Part shown: in pieces, positions 1 to 10,400 of the stretch
Layout: the number at the start of each line of letters is the position of its first letter
Numbering within the stretch: position 1 is the first letter of the stretch
Assembly: GCA_003427395.1 (NCBI GenBank)
Contig: BFEA01000112.1
Location: forward strand, 969,746-990,320
Length of the DNA stretch: 20,575 nt
Direction: 5' to 3'
From: Chara braunii
Taxonomy: Eukaryota > Streptophyta > Charophyceae > Charales > Characeae
Notes under the pieces: model-generated
The model's database searches: none
What the model was told of the DNA's origin: nothing
What the model saw: the letters and a program-made list of their open reading frames with translations, nothing else
Translations under genes and position numbers: made by a program

Positions 1-229
1 GGAAAACTCTACAGACTGTCGGTTCACACCCCATCACTAGCCAGCAAAACATCCACGAAACAAAGAAAGGTCTGTCACAGCCAAAAAATACACTCCAGAC
101 ACGCCGCTGGCACTAGAGGCACAGCATATATATATATAAAAACTCCAACGAAACAGTTTGCCACAGCCCCTCGTTTGTTGTCCTCTTATCCCTCTCTGCC
201 TACGGTTTACCGGGCAGCTCTGTTTGACT
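1..229 (-). repeat. Dispersed repeat family C, left copy
   Basis: Read on the - strand, about 229 to 60 contains CCGGTAAACCGTAGGCAGAG, a purine-rich stretch, ACGAGGGGCTGTGGCAAACTG and TTTCGTTGGAG. The same ordered motifs occur on the + strand at about 16583-16714 and, more diverged, at 18412-18545 and 15545-15595. A short (TA)n run lies at about 124-137. No coding potential was recognised. The family identity is unknown; it may be a SINE or a fragment of a larger transposon. Confidence 0.6.

Positions 230-256
<27 letters not shown>
228..256. repeat. (GA)n microsatellite
   Basis: An uninterrupted GA dinucleotide run lies directly next to the family C repeat. It marks the edge between that repeat and the mitochondrial-like insert that begins near 336. 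Confidence 0.9.
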
Positions 257-260
<4 letters not shown>

Positions 261-335
261 GAGAAAGTCCGGAATACAGAGATCCCCAGAAGAGGAAAGC
301 CAAACTACAGGAATTCTAAAAGAGGTGACTCCAGT

Positions 336-509
336 CATCTTCTGTAAACGAGTGGATGGTCCACTTAAACAATACAATTCAAGTGTACCATCTTCAAAAT
401 CATTTTGAAACAAACGGTCCATATTGGGAAGATATGAGAAAAAAATACACATCCAAATTAATCCTAAATTAAAATGAAATAATAAATTTGTAGAAAATCC
501 TATCAGCAA
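336..509 (-). pseudogene. ccmB: ccmB fragment (mitochondrial haem exporter subunit B), probable NUMT
   Basis: The - strand translation contains GLIWMCIFFSYLP, then MDRLFQND, then FEDGTLELYCLSG. This is the signature block of CcmB, the membrane subunit of the cytochrome c maturation haem exporter, encoded in mitochondrial DNA in many plants. Seen: about 50-58 residues of a protein that is usually about 200 long, beginning inside the first membrane segments and ending just after the EDGTLE block, with a local disruption (LSGPSTRLQKM instead of a Tyr-Cys-Leu-Gln-Lys-like sequence). The stretch is clearly AT-richer than its surroundings, as expected for organelle DNA. It lacks a start and most of the protein, so it is a non-functional fragment. 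Origin by mitochondrial DNA transfer to the nucleus is inferred. Confidence 0.82.
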
Positions 510-672
510 AGGATAGTCCGAGCGTACTTAGAAAGGTCGATAAAAGATCACGTATCTCGTCAGGAAGAGGGCCGGTAATGCCTATCACAAAGTCATCTGC
601 GTATCGCACATAGCTAAGACGTCGACCAAATGTACATGATGTCAACACTATAGCCGACCTCTCTTCATGCAC
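510..672 (-). pseudogene. Group II intron reverse transcriptase/maturase fragment, probable NUMT
   Basis: The - strand encodes RRLSYVRYADDFVIGITG followed by LLSTFLSTLGLSFAD. YVRYADDF-IGITG is the catalytic palm motif (Y-x-D-D type) of group II intron-encoded reverse transcriptases and of plant mitochondrial or nuclear maturases. Only about 50 residues are present, with no fingers, thumb, X domain or endonuclease domain, so it is a relic. It abuts the ccmB fragment on the same strand but in another frame, with no room for intron domains V and VI between them, so the two pieces were joined by rearrangement. A 13-bp direct repeat (ACGTATCTCGTCA) occurs at 550-562 and 678-690, the second copy at the fragment edge. 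Confidence 0.8.
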
Positions 673-1440
673 CAGGTACGTATCTCGTCACCCTCATCAG
701 ACCTTGAGAACCCACACTCACCTCCTTCCCTGAAGACCACCAGAACACCCACATTAACCCCTTGCGCCCAGCAGCCCGGCTATAGCTGCAAGCACACCGC
801 TGCCCTGCAGCGCACCACTTCACCACTACGCACCCCGTCTGCACCCCTGGCCGCAGCACAGCAGCGTGTCCACATTGCCAACGCTGGCCAGAATGCCTGG
901 CCTGGGCTGCCTTACTTCCTATATGGAAGTGGCAGCCTCCTCAATGCTGTGTGTGGCTGGGGCTCAGTCCCTGCGCCCAGGCCCAAGACTACAGTTGAGG
1001 GCCCGGGCCACTTTACAGTTGGGCACAGCCTGAGTCTCCGGACTTGGGCTGTTTGCTGCATCTGCGCATGGCTCCGGGGTAGGTGCGTCGACAGTACTGC
1101 ATTTGCATAGGCAGGTGGCCTGCTTCTCAATGTATCAGCCCTGCTTTGTGTGTACGTGCCCAGGCGCAACTGTCAAGGCCTGGGCCAACTGTATGACGCA
1201 GCTTACTGAGGCTCACGCGTCTACTCAACCAACTGGCGTGCTGCAAGAGCCTGAATACCCACATATGGAAGCAGCTTGCTGCGGGCCTTTGCCCAGAAAA
1301 TGTGATGTCTGATAGGGCCCTGTGAGGGCTCATTCCTCGCAAAGACTGAAAAAAAAAAGAAGAGTTCAAGAATCTGCCATGGTATAAGATTTAGAAGTTG
1401 ACACGAAGAGGGATATTCATTGCATTCTTTTTCTCGGTAG
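673..1440. other. Non-coding stretch, presumed intron of the LAZ1-like gene
   Basis: This lies between the mitochondrial-like insert and the last LAZ1-like exon. It holds one open + frame (667-1110) with low-complexity Pro/Ser/Thr/Ala composition and no recognisable domain. GC-rich CCAGGC/GGCCTGG words recur. No earlier exon of the LAZ1-like gene was recognised here, so it is most simply read as the 3' part of a long intron. The acceptor is TTCTTTTTCTCGGTAG ending at 1440. Confidence 0.5.
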
Positions 1441-2192
1441 GCATTGTAACCCCTCGGCCGGAGTTGATTCCAGGAAAACTGCAGACAGGATTGCAAGACC
1501 TCCTCATTTGTATAGAGATGTCAATAGCAGCTGCAGCCCATCTGTATGTATTTCCTGCAACTCCATACCAGAACCTGAGGGTGGGGTGCACGGGCGAAGT
1601 TCGTGTACTGAGAAATTATGCAGGAGGACCGCCAGACGTGGACGAGGTGCTGGAGAGCGAAAAACCTGCATTCGTGAAATGGCCCATGGACAGCTCAGAA
1701 GGACCACCGAGCTTCAGTGAAAGTGTGAGCAACATGCTTGTCGGTGGTAGCAATACGGTTGTGAAGGATGTCAGGTTTACAGTGTCGCAGGCTGTGGAGC
1801 CTGTCGAAAGAGCCAGGCAGAAGCTGCAAGATGGGATTGGTGTCATCAACAGCTGGAGCACCCACTTGAAAATGAGAGACTGCACCTTCTGGCAAGAGAG
1901 CAAGGATGATTCATGGATAGGTGTTGGTGGGGGAAGGAACGTGGGAATTGGTCCCGTCAGGGGAATCGATGACCCTATGCTGCTTGGGAATCAGAGTGAC
2001 AGTGGAATCCTGAGAGCATCGAGGCGATTTAGGACAGGATTATTTCATGGGCATGATAGGCTGGACAGGCCAGCAGTTGGGGGGGAAATAGTGGAACAGA
2101 GACTGGAGCCCAGACCTCCTAGGAAGGGAAGAGGTCAGGGGAAAGGAAGGAGATCGATCGATCGAAGGAGACATTGTCGAGATCGTCTTTGA
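1441..2192 (+). CDS. LAZ1: LAZ1-like DUF300/TMEM184 family protein, last coding exon (partial gene)
   Basis: This exon encodes the C-terminal part (about 250 residues) of a DUF300 multi-pass membrane protein. Arabidopsis LAZ1 and its homologues act at the vacuolar membrane in vacuole integrity, brassinosteroid signalling and cell death; the animal relatives are TMEM184 and OST-alpha. Seen in order: GLQDLLICIEMSIAAAAHLY (last membrane helix), VFPATPY, a VLRNYAGGPPDVDEV-like linker, VVKDVRFTVSQAVEPVE, KDDSWIG, and RGIDDPMLLGNQSDSG, all diagnostic of the plant LAZ1 C-terminus. The exon starts after the pyrimidine-rich acceptor ending TAG at 1440; the first codon is split with an upstream exon (one base contributed). 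The open frame runs upstream of the acceptor to 1398, but that part is intron. After the conserved block the tail becomes basic (Arg/Gly/Lys-rich) and ends in TGA at 2190-2192. Upstream exons with the remaining helices are not visible. Confidence 0.93.
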
Positions 2193-2392
2193 TAAGTGGG
2201 GGAGGTAGGGGAGCCAAGAGGTAGTACCATAGCAGGCCATAACCTCAACCTTCGTTGTGTTGCGCATATCCCATTCTTTGCATGCAATAGAGATGGCGGC
2301 ACAATGTAACACACCCGTTGCCTGTTCTCAAGTGTCTGCACATGGACGAGTGGTCACTGACTATCCACTGCTTGATTGACATCTCAAGCCTT

Positions 2393-2430
2393 CGTCTTCT
2401 TCTTCTTCTTCTTCTTCTTCTTCTTCTTCT
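2393..2430. repeat. (TTC)n microsatellite
   Basis: About 12-13 uninterrupted TTC units lie downstream of the LAZ1-like stop codon, in its presumed 3' UTR or flank. Confidence 0.92.
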
Positions 2431-2895
2431 ATGTATGGCTACATTCAGATCAGGTCATTCATTGGTCGGAACAGTGAAATGATTCCCGCCATTGCACTGA
2501 TCGCGCTGTACAACTGTACACCAGATTAATACAGTGAAGGTCTAATGATGTTATTCACAAATTCTTGCTGTTCTATTGCATACAACACAAGTTTTCCTTT
2601 TGTCACAGTTAACTACTTCTGCACTGGATGCTTTGGTGGCAACTGATATTGACTGAGGCCAAGCAATGGTGCTAGTTAGCTAGCTCTGTCCCGCCGAGTT
2701 CTTGCTGGCGGTAAGCACGTACTTGTCCTCTTCGGCTGATGACAGTGGAGGGAAGGGAGTGCAGTGAGTGCCACTCATCCGTTGCAAAGTTCGTCAATTG
2801 GCTGAGCTCTGAGTTGGTGTCGACTCTCTCACGATATTTCAGACATCTTGAGGTTTTTCAATGCGTCTGCACAAGACTCAGACCACAGGGGATTT

Positions 2896-3006
2896 CAGAC
2901 GGCCGAGGCTTCTGTGCACACAATGACTTGACTTGCATGTGAGGAGGACACAATGACCGATCTCAGACTGTCGAGGCTTCTGTGCACACAATGACTCGAC
3001 TTGCCA
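2896..3006. repeat. Local direct duplication
   Basis: CGAGGCTTCTGTGCACACAA followed by TGACTyGACTTGC occurs twice, starting near 2903 and 2971 (period 68). The copies differ at only a few positions. Non-coding. Confidence 0.85.
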
Positions 3007-4060
3007 GTGGGATGCTTGCTGAGCAGGAGGCCGCTTAGGAGGACGCGTGGTGCATGTTGTGTTGTGAGAGGATAGGGCAACTCATTTGCAGGAGGCTTCT
3101 ATGTTGAAGGGAGGCCTCTATGTCCCTGGCTCCAGTTGGTCACATTGTGGAAGGAAGCCTTCATGTTTGCGTGACCTTATTTCCAAGGAGGCGGCAGGGC
3201 ACCCCTTCTATCCAACGGAAGGGGTTCTTCCGATGGACCTGAGGGTGTAGCAGAACTGGCTGTTGGCCTTACATTGGAGGAGGCGGCCTCCTCAGGGGGT
3301 ACTCCTACACGGGCGATGGTTAAGTCCACAACGAGACGGACACGACTTATTCAACGCCGTTGAAGATACTCGTAGTGAAGAACTCGCTGCGAAAGACTCG
3401 AGCACAAACAACGGACTGGGTTTACAGTCAGCCATGTCATCCAAGCAGCAGAACTGTTCTGGTGCCACTACGCCCTAGGGCTGGGCCTTGCCCGAAGGGG
3501 AGGAATAACTGCCTGTTCATGTTTGTGAGGGGATACCTGTCGGAGGGCTTGACGCCCAGAGGGGTGAGGGTGAGAGCATGCGGGACACTTTATGGTCAGC
3601 CGCAATGAGCCAGGACAGTTCTGGTCACATTACGCCCTTGCTGCGGCCCTTCCCCAGGAATGACTGGCTGGATTTTCACCTCCTGAGGCCATGTACATAC
3701 CCAGCAATCTTTGTGAGAATTAAGATTTTATGGCAGCATGCATGATCTGTTTGAGGGGAGTCTCACAGATCCGGGGTCGATGTGAAAAGCAGGGTTCTTT
3801 TGAGCAATTGGTAGTGATATTGCTCATCATCATGGTCTTTTCGACTTGGATTCATTTTCTGAGGAATGTTTGTTATCTTGCCAGCAGATGGACACAGGTA
3901 GGCACCCTGTGCAGTCACTGCCTTGGCTGTAATGATTGTTAGGTAGATAGCATTACAAGTGACATGTCCAATCGTCCAAGATTCATTTGTTGAATTGTTA
4001 TAGGCCTATAGCAAAACATAAAAATAAAAAATAAAAAAATAAAAAGAAGTTGACACAAAT

Positions 4061-4208
4061 TCCAATATGCAATCGTCCTTCGGAACATCCGTTAAAATTG
4101 GAACGATACAGAAAAGATTAGCATGGCCCCTGCACAAGGATGACACATCAATCGAGAAATCATCCAAACTAAAATTACAAAACAAAAAATAAATCCGATA
4201 TGCCATCG
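4061..4208 (+). pseudogene. U6: U6 snRNA retrocopy 1 with A-rich tail and target-site duplication
   Basis: 4075-4171 matches spliceosomal U6 snRNA over its whole length: GTCCTTCGG-like 5' stem, AAAATTGGAACGATACAG, ATTAGCATGGCCCCTGC and a 3' end resembling AATCGAGAAAT. The ACAGAGA box, which pairs with the 5' splice site, reads ACAGAAA, which argues against function. An A-rich tail follows (about 4168-4193). Flanks: TCCAATATGCAATCG at 4061-4075 and TCCGATATGCCATCG at 4194-4208 match at 13 of 15 positions, a target-site duplication. This is the pattern of LINE-mediated retroposition. Confidence 0.88.
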
Positions 4209-4239
4209 AAACATCCTGCAGTTGGTTGTAGAGACTTTG

Positions 4240-4335
4240 AGGGTGTCAAAAGGGGAGAGAGGAAGGGGGAAGACGAAGGAGAGAGAGAGAGGGAGGACGG
4301 GAGAGAGAGAGAGAGAGGGAGGGAGGGAGAGAGAG
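4240..4335. repeat. Purine-rich (GA/GGA)n tract
   Basis: The tract contains only a few pyrimidines and is dominated by GAGAGA and GGGA units. In the transcript sense of DIS3L2 it is a long polypyrimidine tract just downstream of exon 5. Confidence 0.88.
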
Positions 4336-4385
4336 CAGCCCATGTAGGAGAAGGGGAAAGCGAAGGAAGAAACTTATCAGCTCAC

Positions 4386-4457
4386 CCCTAGTTTGGCGAC
4401 GAAGACGTTCATGAATCGCGGTCCCAGTGAGACAACCCTTGCATCAGAGAGCACTCC
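4386..4457 (-). CDS. DIS3L2: DIS3L2 exon 5 (start of the S1 domain)
   Basis: Encodes 24 residues, including VLSDARVVSLGPRFMNVFV and AKLG, matching the stretch that follows the RNB domain in plant SOV proteins (V-L-S-x-A-R-V-x-x-L-G-P-R-F-M). The acceptor is GTCAAAACAG ending at 4458; the donor is GGG/GTGAGC beginning at 4385. Length is 72 nt, phase 0 at both ends. The open frame runs on for only Val-Ser before a stop, so at least one more exon is needed. In the family an E-R-R-I/V-Y-Y-like strand should follow; it was not found. Confidence 0.87.
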
Positions 4458-7400
4458 CTGTTTTGACACACGGCGTAGCATACCGGACCGGATGCAGTCC
4501 AAACAAACAACGTGAGAAAAAAGGAAAAAGGAGGGAATAAGGTCCTTTTGAGGACACTTTTTATAGGGTAAAGGGAGGCAGCGTGGGGGAAGGGACACCA
4601 AATCAGTCCACCGACCAGAACATTCCAAGTAATACTAGCCCTCGAGAGTGAAAACCAGGTTAAATATTCAGAATTTCAGACTAACGAGGTCTACCAAAAC
4701 TACGGAAGCCCAGAAGGAAGAACTTTCATTCTCCAAAGAAAAGCCATAAAATGTTATCGACAAAATCATAGATCAATTTTGTGGGGAGAGGGGAATGCCC
4801 TTTTCGATCCCTCCTCTAAGCTGGTAAAATTTTAAAGCTGATACAAATACACAAATGGGCAATGACCTCTAATTGAGTCATCAGCAGAAATCAAACGAAA
4901 GAGGGAGGGGGGGGGGGGGGGGGGGGAGAAGGAAGTCTTGCTGCTCAAGGCCTGTGCATGGCCACTGGTGGAATGGTATTACAAACTATTTTGGGCGGGT
5001 CTAATCATGTTACTGGCTCTTTACTTAGCAGGACAAAAAGAAAGAGGGAAAACTCCAAAAACAGTTCTCCAATGTAATAAGCCTAGATCCATCACCTGTC
5101 TTCCACACGAGAAAAACCAGGAAACCCAAACATGTCATTCATCTATTAACAAACACATTGTGGGCCTTGTTTCACTTCTCGGCAAAACATAAATGGCAAG
5201 TGCATCTTGCAGGAGAGGGTGGCAGGATACATTCCCATTTTCCTTCTTCTCCTAACACACACACATTGACATCAGTCCGGTTGCTTAATACAGGCAAGCA
5301 AGTGCACATGAGAAAGAACAGAAGAAGAGAACACCAAGATCTCCGGCCCTTCTCCGGTGGCACTAGACGACATCCAGGAGGGCAGCATTTTCAACAGTCG
5401 GCAAGTGACGAAAAGTGGTCCTAAATGTTACTTGAGAGCCAAATGCTTGATGCCGCACTTCACTGCTTGCAAAACTTGATGTCAAAGACTTCAATCAGAC
5501 ACACTCACTATTAAAACGCAGCACGAGAAGAGCACTGAAACCGCCAGAAAGTAGGATATGAAGCGTATACACAGTGAACAGTAATTCAAGTGGCAAACAT
5601 AAACAAACACTTGCATAAATGGCATGCATCATAGGTCTCTATCAGCTCGCCAGCTCCGCATTAATCTTCTCCATTCATACCACTGAGCATAACGTCATAC
5701 TACACTGAAAAGACTGAAGGTGAGTTCATGCAAGAAAGACGATCACCATCCGAGGCTCAGATCCCTTTTTTTTCCCACCGGAATGTATGGCTGAGCGGCT
5801 GGTAGGCCCAACTTGATCGCAGCCCCATGTTAACCAGTGTGAAACCACGGATAGCTGGGTTTAAACCACCACTCCACTTCCTTTTAGGATCACCCTGGTC
5901 ACCACGCGGTCCACACTTTTCAGTTGGTCTACGCTCCAACGGCCACATGTTTTCTTTTCTCGTCTGCTCAATTGGCCCCACTATTTGAGGAGGTATAACG
6001 CTGGAATAGGAAGAATAGGAAGAATAGGAAGAAAAATTGACACCAGTGTTGCCAATATTTTAAGCCAACACGCAGGAAGAATAGGAAGAGTAGGAAGAAT
6101 GGGAAGAATAGGAAGAATAGGAAGAATGGGAAGAATACGAAGAATGGGAAGAATATGAAGAATAGGAAGACAGGATTCACTCTACAACACACGGTCAAAC
6201 CCATTCCCCATAGTCAATGCAGGCTTATAGGCACAAACAGACTCATTGTTGAACCACTACGCTTGTCCCGTTGCAATTTTCAAACTTTACCGAAGCAGCA
6301 TTCCATGGATATGGAGTGCATAGCATCATTAACTCATACTAGATGACCCGTTGCGGCTTCGCCCACAAAAACAGAAAAGGACAAAGCACAAAGAAAGAAA
6401 AAGCATAAGGAACTGCCCTATCATATGCCACTTCTTTCACAATAAGAAAAAGAAAAGCCTGTTTGTGCATAAAAGAAAACTCATTAACACATACACCATA
6501 GCCACAGAGGTTAGCATGGTACAGAAGCATTTGTAGCAGCACTGCAATGGTGCGGTACAGAAGCATACAACATTTGTAGCAGCACTGGTCATGCTATACA
6601 CACCTTCCTCTTCAGCGTGAGGCATAAGTAGATCCTGTCGCTGGCTTCCTGAGCCCATTTACTTGCTTGATTTCGCTCATTGCACCAGGAAGCAACCTCC
6701 CTCAGCCTACTCGGGCTGGGCACCTTGTGAGTCTGTGCTACTTGAGCTGTAAGGTTTCTTGCCTCGCTGCTGGCTGCAAGCACATCTTCTCTGTTCAATC
6801 CAGTGAAGCATCCGGTGGACGTCAATTGGTTGCCCAGCTGCGAGACTATGTTTCGACTCCTCTTTGTGCCCGCATCTCCTCCTCCCCTACTTGCTTGCAG
6901 CAATTCCTCTACTTCCAATACCGCCGCAAGGGTGCGGTGGACGATAATGTCCGGATAGCGTCGTATAGGACTGGTGAAGTGCGTGTACATGGGCACAGCA
7001 AGGGCATAGTGTCCCCACATCTCCCTGTTATCCAGCTCCTCGGTGCAGAAGTACTTCGCCAGTTGCATGGGTTTCGTTGCCAAAAACTGCAGATATTCGA
7101 AGATCACAGGGTCATCGATGTTCTGCCGTATTCTCTGTAGTGATGTGTGAATCGCCCCTGCATCAGATGAATCGAACTCGTAGCCTTGCGCTTTACACAA
7201 TTCTTCTAAGTCGTTCAGCTTCCTGAGATTGGGAGGTGGATGCCGTCTGAGAAGTGCACATTTCGGATATGCACGGGCGATTGTCGCCGCAGCAGTCATG
7301 TTCGCAAGCAGCATGAACTCTTCAACGAGAAAATTCGCCTCCACTTGTTCGTAGGACCCAAACTCCGTTGGGTTCCCATCGTCATCCAGGAAAAACTTGA

Positions 7401-10400
7401 GCTTCATTCCATCTAGACTAAGCGCCCCCTGTGAAAACCGCTTCTCTCTCAAACGCCTTGCCACTCCATTTAACTTCAAGACATCACCCACCACCTCTTC
7501 CCATGAATGACCCCCATGCAATTGAGGAACATCCACATTCGCACGGGGTTCAAACTGTCCTTCTATCATCGCCTGTGCATGAGGGTACGAGAGCTTGCAG
7601 CACGAATTGATGATTGTCCTCCCAACAGACTGGCTGAGAACCTCGCCAGACGGTGTCATCACCCATGTAATCGAGAAGGCGAACCTATCCTTCCCGGGAT
7701 TAAGACTACACAGCTCCTCGCACAGGAGTGGGGGCAACATGGGAAGCACGCGCTGGATAAGGTACACACTTGTCGACCGCCTCTGCGCTTCAGCATCAAG
7801 CGTAGTACCGGGCTTGACAAAGTACGACACATCAGCAATGTGTACACCAATGTGGAAATTTCCATCCGGCAGCTCTTCAATTGACAACGCGTCATCCAAA
7901 TCACGAGCCGTTGGAGGATCAATAGAGAAGATCCGACGATGCCGCAGATCTACTCTCCTCTTCAGTTCGTTCTCAGGAATCCTCCATGGCGTTTTTGGAA
8001 GGCTCTCCAGCGCTGACGATGGGAATTCGACAGGGTGGATTGAGAACTCAAACATGATGGCAGCAGTTTCTGCCTCTATCTCCCCAGCTTGGCCTAGGCT
8101 CCGCGCAACAATCGCTGTCGGCCAGTAACTGGTTGCCCGCCAGACGTTGACTCGCGCCGCAACAAGCGTTTGCGCGAGTGTTTCGTCCTCATCACGAAGG
8201 CGCTGTTTGATGTTGTCAGGCACCCCGCTAACGTAGACTATCATCTTCGGAAACTTTGAATCTGCCGGAACAAGCAGCAACGCATTGTTCGTATGCGCCT
8301 CCTCTTCTCCCTCCTTCTTCTTCTCCTTAGGCAGCTCCAGATAGCCCACGATTGTTTCCCTTCGTGGCGATTTCTCTAGAATCCCAACAACCGTCGCAGT
8401 TGGACGTTTCATCGGATTCGCCCTCAAAAGTGCCGCAATGTCCACAGGCTCCTGGCAATCCACCTCCAGATCCCCTGCACCCTGCGATCGCTCATTTCCA
8501 AAACTTGAGCAGAGCCCACCAAACAAATCAGGACTTCCTACTGTCGCTTCTTCAGCCTGCCTTTGCCTCACACCCCCCAAACAAAGCTCCTGCATCTTAG
8601 CCTCTATCGCCTTGCTCACCTGAGGAGGATTTCCACCCCTATTCCGTGCTCGCATGCTCGACGAGAGGAGCAGCTGTTTCACGGCTGCCTCATCCAGGGC
8701 CGTCACACGCCCATTCTCTTGACCGTCACACAAGTTCACAACAATGCCATCTCTCTCAACGGCTGCATCAGGGTCTACCTCATCAGCGTCCTCAAAATCA
8801 TCTCCTACGAACCCGATGTCCACCTGAGCTTCAGCATCCACATCCTCCCCATTCCCATTAGAGCTGTCATCCGCCAACCATGAATTGTTGTTGGACTCTG
8901 ACGCATCTTCTTTGGCCTCTTTGCAGCCACCTTTCAATCTCACCCAGTTCGACACACTATTCAATTTTACGGCCACTACATCACCGTCCATCTGGCGAAT
9001 TCATTTGAATGCAATCAAGGCCACAATCAAAAGCCAACAATATTCCACCAATGTGAGAAACCATCAACAATCATTCACGAGATAGAACTCTACCCACACA
9101 CGTGCAGCAGTGTGCGATACCTGCAGCACTGTTCAACGTCACAGGGATGCGTCTGATAATATTTAATCCATTGGGAAGTACCAAATCATCGTTCATCTGG
9201 AAGAGGAATGTCGCAGCTGCAAAACTAAATATTGTGAGTAGCTCTCTCCACCCATTATGTCATGGACCGTGCCAGTGGGCGCACAACGGCGAACAAAAGC
9301 CAGTCCCCGGCGGTGGAGAACCCCAAGGTTCAGCAAACGAGCGCACGCTGGGATACCGTGGTTCAACTAAACAGTCAGTTCGTTCCTGCAAGAGAAGTGG
9401 ACTCGCCATTCCTATTCCTATGCCTATCACACGGATTCACGACACGCACTTGCAATTGACATGACCTGTGCTCCAGCCATAGTACGCACAACCAAGTTGG
9501 CAGATGACAGCATCTGCCATTGCAAGAAAGACACAATACCTTCAGCCATTACAAGAAAAACATCCATTGACAGGAACCAATCACACCCGCATTCGAGATC
9601 AGGTGCCCCATAGCTGGAACTTGACACAGGGGGCAGGGCATACTCGCACTATCACTTTCTGAGGTAAAAGGAAGACACAACACCTTCAGCCATTACAAGA
9701 AAAACGTCCATCAACAGGAGCCAAACACATCCACATTCCAGATCAGGTGCCCCACAGCCACAACTTGACCCAGAGCACCCAGAGCATACTCGCACTATCG
9801 CTTTCTGAGGGAGATTTGTGTGCATTTACCGGCAGATTCAACTGCGAAAGTCCTACTTCCTTCACCGGAAAACAATGTACGGTCATTATTGTTGTACTTA
9901 GACGGGAAGATACCCATCATATAGCTACATTCGGGTGAAGAAGGTCATGTGACTAAGCCACTCATCCAATTGCCTGACAGGGAAATTTATATTTATACAC
10001 GTTTTCTTATTTGAGAATAGGGTTTCTTCTGAGAGACTTAAGTCAAAACTAGTCTACGAGCACAACTGAACGTTGCAGATGTGAACACACAGGTCTCTGC
10101 CCGCATTCCCGCTAAGTCCTGACCATGGTTACGATCTGACACTCAGCTGGGACCGCCACAGGACGCAGTTCCCTAAGACATGGCACTTAGACATCAGATA
10201 ATGCAAAGGGCGATAATGGAATTGAAGAACAGCAAGACTGCAGCCACAACTCACACGCAACGGGTGACACTAAGCTGGCACCGCCACAGGAAGCTACCGT
10301 CTTCACCCGAATACAACTACAACGCCCAGTCATTACAGCTGTATTTGAGGCAACTTGCAGCCTAGATGCAGCGATAATGACCAGGCATTCTATTCAGGTG

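Larger units (their letters stand above)
2193..4060. other. Convergent intergenic region (3' flank of LAZ1-like; expected site of the DIS3L2 3' end)
   Basis: No gene was recognised. It must hold the 3' UTR of the LAZ1-like gene, and it should hold the last exons of DIS3L2 on the - strand, but I could not find the expected S1-domain continuation or the plant SOV C-terminal motif here. It contains a TTC microsatellite (about 2393-2430) and a 68-bp-spaced duplication at 2896-3006. Open frames are short and carry no known motif. Confidence 0.6.
4458..6603 (-). other. DIS3L2 intron 4
   Basis: A 2146-bp GT-AG intron between exons 4 and 5. It contains a run of 20 G (4907-4926), the AGGAAGAAT minisatellite (6005-6168) and a short internal duplication (6518-6586). 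No coding sequence was recognised; the small open frames lack known motifs. Confidence 0.8.

Noticed and set aside
667-1110. 147-codon + frame as a protein gene
   Set aside because: Low-complexity composition, no domain, and it starts inside the edge of the mitochondrial-like fragment; most likely intronic chance frame.
9262-9459. 65-codon + frame in intron 3
   Set aside because: Looks mildly protein-like but has no recognisable motif and lies antisense within an intron; no support beyond openness.
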